Assembly (NCBI GenBank): GCA_030672465.1
Contig: DAOVGJ010000177.1
Span: 1-6,478 of the forward strand
DNA length: 6,478 nucleotides
Direction of reading: 5' to 3'
DNA from: Pseudomonadota bacterium
GTDB taxonomy: Bacteria > Desulfobacterota > BSN033 > WVXP01 > G020346125
The translations under genes were made by a program, and so were the position numbers. Of this stretch, positions 1 to 5,480 are shown one piece after another; the stretch's first letter is position 1; each line of letters opens with the position of its first letter. The notes under the pieces are model-generated. The model did not search any database, was not told the origin of the DNA, and saw nothing but the letters and a program-made list of their open reading frames with translations.

Positions 1-1
1 C

Positions 2-238
2 TACAATCCCGGTTTGAAAAGAAAGAAGATCGGCCTATTCGATTTGGATTTGATCGAGGAATTCTTTAGGGCCTTTATAAACCATGGTGGCATCACCCTG
101 CACATTAACACGATGTATGGGAGGAATAGCCACCATATTATCGAGGCGATTTTTAAAGGAGTCGGGAGGGCGTTAGATATAGCCTGTTCTTTAGATCGGA
201 GAATAACAGGGGTGATCTCGACAAAGGGAAGATTGTAG
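2..238 (+). CDS. hisB: Imidazoleglycerol-phosphate dehydratase, C-terminal part (5' truncated by window edge)
   Basis: This is the last 78 codons of HisB, which removes water from imidazole glycerol phosphate to give imidazole acetol phosphate in cytoplasmic histidine synthesis. The frame is open from base 2 to the TAG at 236-238. Visible hallmarks are the metal-binding NSHHIIEA motif (visible residues 42-49, with adjacent His and a Glu three residues later), the GLFDLDLIEEFF segment before it, and the family's typical C-terminal STKGRL ending. HisB is usually about 195 residues, so roughly 117 residues lie outside the window. It ends 15 nt before the lipoprotein gene, in the same strand and frame. 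Nothing suggests it is broken. Confidence 0.95.
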   Translation, partial: YNPGLKRKKIGLFDLDLIEEFFRAFINHGGITLHINTMYGRNSHHIIEAIFKGVGRALDIACSLDRRITGVISTKGRL

Positions 239-253
239 GGAAACGGATGAGAT

Positions 254-934
254 ATGGGAGGAGGGAATAACATCAGGGCCATCGCATGGATTTTTCTTTT
301 CATTTGCCTGGGCTCAGGATGTACGACGCCCGCTTTACGGGTTGAAAAGCCCATAGGATCGGTCGCGGTGGTTCCCTTCTTCAAAAAGACCCACTCGGGA
401 GGGGGGAAAGGCCTCATTGAGAGTCCCATTAGTGGTCGGCTCTTTGTTACCGGTGAAATTGCACCCAATGCGCGGCGGGAACTGACGGATCTCATATACC
501 AAAAACTGGCCGCCTTCCCCAAACTTCAGCTCGTTCCCCGAAGGGAGATAGAGAGGGTGATAAGGGCAGAGGTTTTTGCAAGGGATCCCATAGCCTCAGC
601 ACAGAAGATAGGGGATGCATTTGGGGTAGATGGGGTCGTGTTGGGGTGGGTGTTTCGATACGAGGAGCGGATTGGGAGCGCCATTGCTGTGGAACGTTCT
701 GCCTCGGTGTCCCTTGCCATCCACTTGGTGGGGGTAAAAGAGGGGCGTATTCTTTGGAGTGGTCTATTCCAGGAGACCCAACAACCCTTGAGTGAAAACA
801 TATTGAAGCTCGGATCCTTCTTGCGCAGGGGAGGATTTTGGCTGAAGGCCAAGAGCCTGGCCGGCGTGGGTATGGATGAGGTATTGGTTTCCTTCCCGGC
901 CTCGAGGGAAGAGCCGGAACCTGAGGGGGCATAA
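254..934 (+). CDS. Putative outer-membrane lipoprotein of unknown function
   Basis: A 226-residue protein with a type II signal peptide: a hydrophobic stretch (about residues 9-20) followed by the lipobox LGSGC, with the lipidated Cys at 23 and Thr-Thr after it, so no Asp-type inner-membrane retention signal is seen. The mature part has alternating beta-strand and helix segments: a strand near 36-42 (VAVVPFF), a helix near 73-88, and a Gly-Val-Asp-Gly strand near 124-133. This loosely recalls the CsgG/FlgO/TolB-N type of periplasmic domain, which is inference only. A stop at 248-250 in frame fixes ATG 254 as the only good start. The Shine-Dalgarno match before it is weak; a better purine run (256-263) lies inside the first codons. 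Its stop shares one base with the hisA start (TAATG), so it is cotranscribed with his genes. I do not know its function. Confidence 0.75.
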   Translation: MGGGNNIRAIAWIFLFICLGSGCTTPALRVEKPIGSVAVVPFFKKTHSGGGKGLIESPISGRLFVTGEIAPNARRELTDLIYQKLAAFPKLQLVPRREIERVIRAEVFARDPIASAQKIGDAFGVDGVVLGWVFRYEERIGSAIAVERSASVSLAIHLVGVKEGRILWSGLFQETQQPLSENILKLGSFLRRGGFWLKAKSLAGVGMDEVLVSFPASREEPEPEGA

Positions 935-1689
935 TGGAAATCATTCCGGCAATTGATCTTAAGGAGGGGAAATGTGTTCGCCTTTTTCAAGGGCGACGGG
1001 ATAGGGGGACGGTTTTTTCGGATCGGCCTTGGGAGGTTGCCCAAAGGTGGGAAGAAGAAGGAGCACGGAGGTTGCACGTGGTCGATTTGGATGGGGCCTT
1101 TTTCGGCAGGCCGATCCACGAGAGGGAAATCGAACGGATCGTAACCTCAGTAGGGATGCCCGTGCAGGTGGGAGGAGGGATGAGAAACCTGGAGGTGATG
1201 GAGCGGTATTTCTCCATGGGGGTGGATCGTATCGTCCTGGGGACCATGGCACAACGATTCCCTGATTTCGTGAGGCAGGCGTGCTCAACATTTCCGTCCA
1301 AGGTTCTGGTCAGTATCGATGCGCGGAATGGAAGGGTGTCTGTAGAGGGCTGGAGGGAAGTCACATCAGTTGAGGCGATTTCCCTGGCGCAGCGTATGGA
1401 AAAGGAGGGTGTTGGGGGTCTCGTATTTACGGATATTGGAAGGGATGGAACTGAGGGGGGTGTCAACCTTGCTCAAACACGGAGACTTGCCGAATCCGTC
1501 AATATTCCCGTGATTGCAGCGGGAGGGGTTTCCAACCTCGGGGACATTGGGGCGCTGTTGGAGATGGAAAAGCTCGGGGTGATAGGTGTGATCATAGGAA
1601 AGGCCCTCTATTCAGGTGGTATTGATCTCGGGGAGGCCCTGGCACTTGCACGGGGCGAACGGACATTGGAAAGCAGCGGATTTCCGTAA
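934..1689 (+). CDS. hisA: 1-(5-phosphoribosyl)-5-[(5-phosphoribosylamino)methylideneamino]imidazole-4-carboxamide isomerase (ProFAR isomerase)
   Basis: HisA, a cytoplasmic TIM-barrel enzyme of 251 residues (family usually 235-250), performs the Amadori rearrangement of ProFAR to PRFAR in histidine synthesis. The N-terminal IIPAIDL carries the first catalytic Asp (D8) and SIDAR carries the second (D129). The phosphate-binding loops are QVGGGMR (78-84) and AAGGVS (195-200), and FTDIGRDGT (165-173) is the family signature. ATG 934 overlaps the lipoprotein stop by one base and is preceded by a G-rich ribosome site at about 923-929. pgpA starts 6 nt after its stop. hisF and hisH, frequent neighbours, are absent on either side. 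The gene looks intact and functional. Confidence 0.98.
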   Translation: MEIIPAIDLKEGKCVRLFQGRRDRGTVFSDRPWEVAQRWEEEGARRLHVVDLDGAFFGRPIHEREIERIVTSVGMPVQVGGGMRNLEVMERYFSMGVDRIVLGTMAQRFPDFVRQACSTFPSKVLVSIDARNGRVSVEGWREVTSVEAISLAQRMEKEGVGGLVFTDIGRDGTEGGVNLAQTRRLAESVNIPVIAAGGVSNLGDIGALLEMEKLGVIGVIIGKALYSGGIDLGEALALARGERTLESSGFP

Positions 1690-1695
1690 GGTGCG

Positions 1696-2160
1696 ATGGT
1701 GAAAAGAATTGTCATCTTCTTAGCCACAGGGTGCTATGTTGGTTATTCCCCGTTAGTTCCGGGAACAACGGGGACATTGGCGGCGATTCCGATCTATTTC
1801 TTCCTCTCCCATCTCTCTCCCATTTATTACATGGCCATTGTACTGGGTTCCACCTATATTGCCATATGGGCATCGGATGGGGCTGAGGTGCTCCTTCAAT
1901 CCAAGGATTGCAGACATATCGTCATTGATGAGATGGTTGGGTTTATGGTGACCATGTTCATGGTTCCCCCGACCTTGAGGAACATCCTCCTGGGCTTTTT
2001 CCTGTTCCGTGCCCTCGACATTATTAAACCCTTTCCCATTAGGGCCGTCGAGGAGAGAGTGAGGGGAGGATATGGGGTTGTCTTGGACGATATTATCGCC
2101 GGCATCTATGCTAACCTCATCATTCATATCCTACGCTTCACCATGCTGAAAGGGGGATAG
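1696..2160 (+). CDS. pgpA: Phosphatidylglycerophosphatase A
   Basis: A 154-residue inner-membrane enzyme that dephosphorylates phosphatidylglycerophosphate to phosphatidylglycerol. Family signatures are all visible: GYSPLVPGTTGTLAA (16-30), IVIDEMVG (75-82, acidic pair D78/E79), FRALDIIKPFP (104-114) and GGYGVVLDDIIAG (124-136, D131/D132). Hydrophobic segments near 5-14, 29-60, 82-103 and 132-147 fit the usual four-helix membrane arrangement. Length is normal for PgpA. The start is slightly ambiguous: ATG 1696 is followed at once by GTG 1699, and the AAGGTG ribosome site at 1688-1693 sits only 2 nt before ATG but 5 nt before GTG, so the real protein may begin at the second codon. It follows hisA by 6 nt and precedes pncC by 4 nt. 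Confidence 0.95.
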   Translation: MVKRIVIFLATGCYVGYSPLVPGTTGTLAAIPIYFFLSHLSPIYYMAIVLGSTYIAIWASDGAEVLLQSKDCRHIVIDEMVGFMVTMFMVPPTLRNILLGFFLFRALDIIKPFPIRAVEERVRGGYGVVLDDIIAGIYANLIIHILRFTMLKGG

Positions 2161-2164
2161 GGAG

Positions 2165-2680
2165 ATGAAGGAAGATAGGAGGCCGGAAGAGGACATTGGT
2201 CCTCTCTTAAGGAGAAGGAAAGCTACCCTATCCGTGGCTGAGTCGTGTACGGGGGGATTAATCGCCCATCGAATAACCAATGTATCGGGAAGCTCGGATT
2301 ACTTTGAGATGGGCATTGTGAGCTATAGCAATCGGAGTAAAGTTCAACTTCTGGGCGTCTCAAAGAGGGATATCGATCGTTATGGAGCGGTGAGCCACCG
2401 GGTAGCGGAACAGATGGTACGGGGTATTCGTTTGAATGCCAAAACGGACATTGGTTTGGCGACTACGGGAATTGCCGGCCCTCTTGGAGGTACTCGTGGA
2501 ACGCCGGTCGGGACCGTCTTCATCGGCCTGGATCACGAAGGTGGAACTGAGGTCAGGAAATTCTATTTCGGGGGAAATCGGGAGGAGATTAAGGAAAAGG
2601 CCTCCCAGAAAACCCTTGAGATGCTCATGGACCATCTCATGGGGATGGATAATAAGGCTAGCAAGAAAACAAAATTATAA
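2165..2680 (+). CDS. pncC: Stand-alone CinA C-terminal domain protein, nicotinamide-nucleotide amidase (PncC)
   Basis: A 171-residue protein consisting only of the CinA C-terminal (PncC/YgaD) domain; the N-terminal MoaB/MogA-like domain of full CinA is absent. The family hydrolyses NMN to nicotinic acid mononucleotide and ammonia in pyridine nucleotide salvage. Motifs: TLSVAESCTGG (21-31) with the likely catalytic Ser27, GSSDYF (42-47), YSNRSKVQLLGV (54-65) with the conserved Lys59, YGAVS (73-77), and LATTGIAGPLGG (98-109). The tail after about 160 is Lys-rich and poorly conserved. ATG 2165 has an AGGGGG ribosome site at 2151-2156 inside the end of pgpA. It is the last gene of the his-pgpA operon; no U-tract terminator follows, only the palindromic repeat. 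Confidence 0.94.
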   Translation: MKEDRRPEEDIGPLLRRRKATLSVAESCTGGLIAHRITNVSGSSDYFEMGIVSYSNRSKVQLLGVSKRDIDRYGAVSHRVAEQMVRGIRLNAKTDIGLATTGIAGPLGGTRGTPVGTVFIGLDHEGGTEVRKFYFGGNREEIKEKASQKTLEMLMDHLMGMDNKASKKTKL

Positions 2681-2689
2681 ATTCTGATG

Positions 2690-2842
2690 AACTCGGAAAA
2701 AGTCAAAAATGGGGAGGCACAGTAAAAAGCTCCAGATGCAAGGCTTGCGAATCTTGAGGAATGAGGCGTACTTATTACCAGTACGCCGCAGTGACTAAAG
2801 ATGAAGCGCAACGCCGCAGATGGACTTTTTACGAAGCCGTCA
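2690..2842. repeat. Imperfect palindromic intergenic repeat (REP/MITE-like)
   Basis: A roughly 150-bp element that can fold almost end to end. Outer arms: TCGGAAAAAGTC (2693-2704) against the reverse complement of 2823-2834 (11 of 12 match). A nested pair is GTAAAAAG (2722-2729) and TCCA (2731-2734) against TGGA (2821-2824) and CTTTTTAC (2825-2832). Partial pairing continues inward between 2735-2749 and 2803-2820. The apex is GGCGTACT (2765-2772) with AGTACGCC (2780-2787), a perfect 8-bp stem with a 7-nt loop. There is no coding potential or transposase. From memory, very similar elements are scattered in many copies through Desulfobacterota genomes, suggesting a non-autonomous mobile repeat; this cannot be verified from one copy. 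It may also act as the transcript end for the upstream operon. Confidence 0.72.
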
Positions 2843-2851
2843 AAGATAATC

Positions 2852-2880
2852 TTTAAATTTTACTGAAGAAGTAGTACGAT
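2852..2880 (+). promoter_or_regulatory. Possible sigma70-type promoter for the DapA-family gene
   Basis: In the AT-rich stretch after the palindromic repeat, TTTAAA (2852-2857) and TACGAT (2875-2880) are each 4/6 matches to the -35 and -10 boxes, with 17-bp spacing. A perfect short palindrome, AAAGAT-A-ATCTTT (2842-2854), overlaps the -35 region and could be an operator. Matches are weak. The support is mostly positional: a new transcription unit must start between the repeat and the gene at 2958. Confidence 0.25.
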
Positions 2881-2941
2881 AAAAACTGGGAGAGAGGGAG
2901 CGATCACGAGAGGAAGTCCTTTTCGAGAGAGTTTTATCGTA
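2875..2941 (+). promoter_or_regulatory. Inverted repeat in the leader of the DapA-family gene
   Basis: TACGATAAAAACT (2875-2887) pairs with AGTTTTATCGTA (2930-2941) with a single bulged A, enclosing a purine-rich 42-nt loop. Inside the loop, CGAGAGGA and the following TCCTTTTCG form a smaller imperfect hairpin. The right arm ends exactly where the strong ribosome site GAGGAGGAG (2942-2950) begins, 7 nt before ATG 2958. If transcribed as a whole it would be a 5' leader structure next to the ribosome site; alternatively the arms are an operator pair. No known riboswitch class is recognised. Confidence 0.45.
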
Positions 2942-2957
2942 GAGGAGGAGGACGGCT

Positions 2958-3983
2958 ATGAAGTTGCAAAGGTTTGAAGGTTGTTGGACGGCCATGATCA
3001 CGCCCCTCGATGAAAAGGGGGATCTCGATCTGGAGGGATTGAGGAAGAATACCCGCTTTCAGATAAGCCAAGGAGCCAAGTTGGTTCCGACGGGGACAAC
3101 GGGAGAATCCCCGACCTTGGACTGGAAGGAGCACGATACCGTTATTGAAGAGGTGTTGAAATTGGCAAAAGGTGAGACCTTCGTCATGGCGGGGACGGGC
3201 AGCAATTCAACAAAGGAAGCCTTGAGGGCTACGAGACATGCCAGCGAGGTTGGAGCCGATGCCGTATTGCTGGTCGACTGCTACTATAACGGGCCCTCAT
3301 CTCTGGAGCTTCGGACCCAGTATCATGGGGTCATCGCAAGGGAATTTCCGGAACTCTTCGTTACCCCCTATATAATTCCGGGCCGTACGGGAACCCAAAT
3401 GGAAGTGGAGGATATGGCAATCCTCCACAGAGAGTTCAAGAACGTACGCGCCGTGAAGGAGGCAACGGGAGACCTGGAGAGAATGGCCAAAACAAGGGTT
3501 CTGTTGGGAAACGATTTCGACATCCTCTCGGGAGATGACGATATGACCTTTGAGATGATGTCGCGCCACGACATCTCGGCGTCGGGGGTCGTCTCGGTTA
3601 TGTCAAATATCGTACCCGGGGCCATAGCGGAGATGACGAGAGCTATCGTCGGGGACGAAGGGGATAAGGCGATGCAGTTGAAGGAGGCATTGGATCCACT
3701 CTTTAAAATCGTCACGGTGAAAACCGTGGAGAAATACGAGGGGTTTACCGTTCCCTGCAAATTCAGAAATCCGTTGGCCATCAAGACATTGATGAATGGC
3801 TTAGGCCTGCCCTCGGGGCCATGTCGACCTCCATTGGGGAGAATGACCTCCAAGGGGGTAGAGGTAGTTCGCGGGGCCATTAAGGCCGTCTACGAGAGAA
3901 ATAAAGAGATCTTGATGCCCATCCAGGACTATTACAGGGTGAACCTGAAAGAGCGAATCGGTAACGATGAGTATTGGGGGTAG
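2958..3983 (+). CDS. DapA-family (dihydrodipicolinate synthase / N-acetylneuraminate lyase) Schiff-base aldolase
   Basis: A 341-residue cytoplasmic TIM-barrel class I aldolase. All hallmark DapA residues are visible: the VPTGTTGES loop (43-51) with the Thr pair T47/T48, YYN (109-111), TPYIIPGRTG (136-145) with catalytic Tyr138 and Arg143, and AVKEATGD (165-172) with the Schiff-base Lys167; SGDDD follows at 191-195. This fits 4-hydroxy-tetrahydrodipicolinate synthase (lysine/diaminopimelate synthesis). However, the protein exceeds the usual ~290-300 residues by about 45, mostly in a C-terminal tail after 295, and the gene stands alone with no lysine-pathway neighbours. It could therefore be a paralogue acting on another 2-keto acid substrate, so I withhold a gene symbol. 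The ribosome site GAGGAGGAG (2942-2950) clearly sets the start. Confidence 0.88.
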   Translation: MKLQRFEGCWTAMITPLDEKGDLDLEGLRKNTRFQISQGAKLVPTGTTGESPTLDWKEHDTVIEEVLKLAKGETFVMAGTGSNSTKEALRATRHASEVGADAVLLVDCYYNGPSSLELRTQYHGVIAREFPELFVTPYIIPGRTGTQMEVEDMAILHREFKNVRAVKEATGDLERMAKTRVLLGNDFDILSGDDDMTFEMMSRHDISASGVVSVMSNIVPGAIAEMTRAIVGDEGDKAMQLKEALDPLFKIVTVKTVEKYEGFTVPCKFRNPLAIKTLMNGLGLPSGPCRPPLGRMTSKGVEVVRGAIKAVYERNKEILMPIQDYYRVNLKERIGNDEYWG

Positions 3984-4035
3984 GGGGAAAGGCTGAACCG
4001 CTCAAACATACAAGGCCGATGGCCTCGGGAAAAGG

Positions 4036-4437
4036 CTATGGCGAACTCGAGCTGAAAAGAGCCTCCGTTACCCTCTTGTCCATGGGAAGGCCTCTCACCT
4101 CCCTTTCAAAGAGGGGGACCTCTCCGCACACATTCGTAAAGGCCTTGTTCACCTCCTCCATATACCTGTCCTGCATCTTCACGCGATTGAGGATGAACTC
4201 CGCGGTCTTATCGTCGACGGCTGATTTGTCGATGATCTCGTTGACGATGACGCCCCCGATAGGTATCCCGAAATCCTCAAACCACCCGATGAACCTCCGG
4301 ATCACGGCAATGGGGAGGGATTCAAGTAAGGTTATGAAGAAGAAGGCGCTCTTCTGGCTATCGGGGAGCAAGGTCCTTATATGCTCGATACGATCCCGAA
4401 AGGTGGTGAGGTATTCGAGCATGGGATCGTCGTTCAT
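4036..4437 (-). CDS. ArsA/GET3-like ATPase, C-terminal part in shifted frame
   Basis: This frame continues the ATPase that starts at 5026 after a frame change. It encodes a helical region (SAFFFITLLESLPIAVIRRF) and a GIPIGGVIVNEII strand. The tail with NRVKMQ and EVRGLPM is typical of the C-terminal part of ArsA-like ATPases. It aligns residue by residue with the remnant at 5023-5322: IVN, NR..MQ, P.F..E..G..M and E..F are shared, which shows the two genes are paralogues. A Met at 4437 could begin a separate product, but no good ribosome site is seen and a lone C-terminal half would lack the ATP site. The frame is open only back to the TAA at 4462-4464. It ends 52 nt from the convergent DapA-family gene. 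Confidence 0.85.
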   Translation of the reverse strand: MNDDPMLEYLTTFRDRIEHIRTLLPDSQKSAFFFITLLESLPIAVIRRFIGWFEDFGIPIGGVIVNEIIDKSAVDDKTAEFILNRVKMQDRYMEEVNKAFTNVCGEVPLFEREVRGLPMDKRVTEALFSSSSP

Positions 4438-5026
4438 CTTCCGGTTTCTTCTTCCTGAAGGTTAGGGCTTTACGGAGCGACACCGCTTCCTGTCGACTCT
4501 TGAACATCTTGTCCACCCAAAGGGTATAGACCTTGGACATACCCAGAAGGCGTCTGGCGTTGGCGGTTGGGGCGGTGTCGAATACGTAGATTTCGTATTG
4601 GTCTTCGAAGATGAGGTTGATCATGTTCTCGAACATGGCCGATTCCTCAAGGGCGGGGTTCATGGTGGCTGATTCGATGAAATCATCGGCCTTGGTGGGA
4701 ATGTCGGCAAACTTCAGAAACCAGCTGATCTTTTCCCTGATATCCTCCTTCGACTTATTGATGGTATCCGAGGTGTCGATCTCACAGGCATAGAGGTTTT
4801 CGGCACCCTCCACTGGTGCATGCTTGCCGAAGACATCCTGTTCCAAGAGGTTTGAAAGGCTATGGACGGGGTTCGTTGAGGCCAGGAGCGTTCTCTTCCC
4901 CTGATTGGCAAACCAGAGGGCCGTTGCCCCGGCGGCTACCGTTTTGCCCACCCCGCCCTTTCCCCCAAAATAGAGGTACCTGAGATCGGGGTGGTCGTCT
5001 AAGAATTGCTCCATGGTAAAATTCAT
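4358..5026 (-). CDS. ArsA/GET3-like anion-transporting ATPase, N-terminal part, frameshifted
   Basis: The N-terminal ~196 residues are a SIMIBI-class P-loop ATPase of the ArsA/GET3 family: deviant Walker A GGKGGVGKT (21-29), switch I-like STNPVHS (50-56) and switch II-like FDTAPTANARRL (149-160). Relatives couple ATP hydrolysis to metalloid export or to protein or cofactor handling; the substrate here is unknown. Homology ends at KKKPE (192-196). The rest of this frame (about 25 residues to 4358) is unrelated sequence, and the family sequence resumes one base over, in the frame of 4036-4437. The combined product would be about 330 residues, a normal size. Its ATG overlaps the upstream paralogue's stop (ATGA, 5026-5023), with a GAGGAGG ribosome site at 5034-5040. 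Odd: Asn52 replaces the Asp of the classical DPAHS motif. It may be a pseudogene or carry a sequence error. Confidence 0.88.
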   Translation of the reverse strand: MNFTMEQFLDDHPDLRYLYFGGKGGVGKTVAAGATALWFANQGKRTLLASTNPVHSLSNLLEQDVFGKHAPVEGAENLYACEIDTSDTINKSKEDIREKISWFLKFADIPTKADDFIESATMNPALEESAMFENMINLIFEDQYEIYVFDTAPTANARRLLGMSKVYTLWVDKMFKSRQEAVSLRKALTFRKKKPEDERRSHARIPHHLSGSYRAYKDLAPR

Positions 5027-5322
5027 TCCAAAACCTCCTCAAACATCGATTCCGCCATTAGCTTGATCATCTCCATCCCCTTTATCTCGCTATCGAATTC
5101 CGGTACCAGGGAGAGGACCTTTCCGCCGAACTGTTTATGGATCTTGTCAAGGCAGCCCTTCTGCATGTCGATCCTATTTCGGAGGTATTCAGGGATATTC
5201 TCCTTGAGCAATTCCGTTGAAATGACCCGGTTGACGATAAAGCCGGAAAGGGGAAGGCCAGCCCCCGGTTTTTCCTCAACCTCCAACCTCTCAACCTTGA
5301 CCTGCTGAGAGGTAACAGACCC
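5023..5322 (-). pseudogene. Truncated C-terminal remnant of a second ArsA-like ATPase
   Basis: Only the C-terminal end of a paralogue of the adjacent ATPase is left. The frame is open from a TAG at about 5323-5325 to the TGA at 5023-5025, roughly 99 codons. The only initiator inside the conserved part is a TTG at 5286, giving 87 residues. Family marks are LPLSGFIVNRVI, NRIDMQKG and EIKGMEM, matching the tail of the neighbour. The residues just upstream of the TTG (VTSQQVKVERLE) also fit a diverged family sequence, so the break lies further out and the first ~230 residues with the Walker A and switch motifs are gone. The preserved ATGA overlap with the next gene shows that the two were once a translationally coupled pair. 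A short functional product is unlikely because the nucleotide site is absent. Confidence 0.78.
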
Positions 5323-5387
5323 CTAAGTATAGAGCGAAAGGACAATGGTGTCCCCTTACGAAACCAGCATGGGAAGTAAGGAAATTT
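5323..5387. other. Deletion-junction / divergent upstream region
   Basis: A short non-coding interval between the ATPase remnant (-) and the DUF2148 gene (+). It must contain the breakpoint that removed the front of the ATPase gene and probably the promoter of the + strand gene. GGACA (5340-5344) and TGTCC (5349-5353) form a perfect 5-bp inverted repeat with a 4-nt spacer, a possible small operator or hairpin. No transposon end or target duplication is recognisable, and no convincing -35/-10 pair was found. Confidence 0.4.
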
Positions 5388-5480
5388 TTGATCGGAGAGC
5401 CCTTTTATGGTATGGATAGGGCCAATGGTGATGGAATGAGGGATGGTTATGGAGATCGAATGGGAAAGGAGGGATCGTCG

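Noticed and set aside
1..522. Long - strand open frame opposite hisB and the lipoprotein
   Set aside because: It runs antisense to HisB, whose sequence is unmistakable, and shows no family motif.
526..1119. - strand open frame of 197 codons opposite the lipoprotein and hisA
   Set aside because: Composition reflects the antisense of real genes; no recognisable domain and no ribosome site.
2690..2842. CRISPR or tandem repeat array
   Set aside because: Only one inverted element, with no regularly spaced direct repeats or spacers.
2681..2957. Lysine riboswitch before the DapA-family gene
   Set aside because: No multi-helix junction or conserved lysine aptamer core is seen; the two inverted repeats do not fit that architecture.
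3368..3880. - strand open frame of 170 codons opposite the DapA-family gene
   Set aside because: Shadow of a gene whose catalytic motifs are all on the + strand.
4013..4025. Terminator between the convergent DapA-family and ATPase genes (AGGCC-GAT-GGCCT)
   Set aside because: Only a 5-bp stem with a 3-nt loop and no T run on either strand.
5082..5345. Alternative - strand frame over the ATPase remnant
   Set aside because: Arg/Ser-rich shadow; the frame 5023-5322 carries the ArsA-like motifs.
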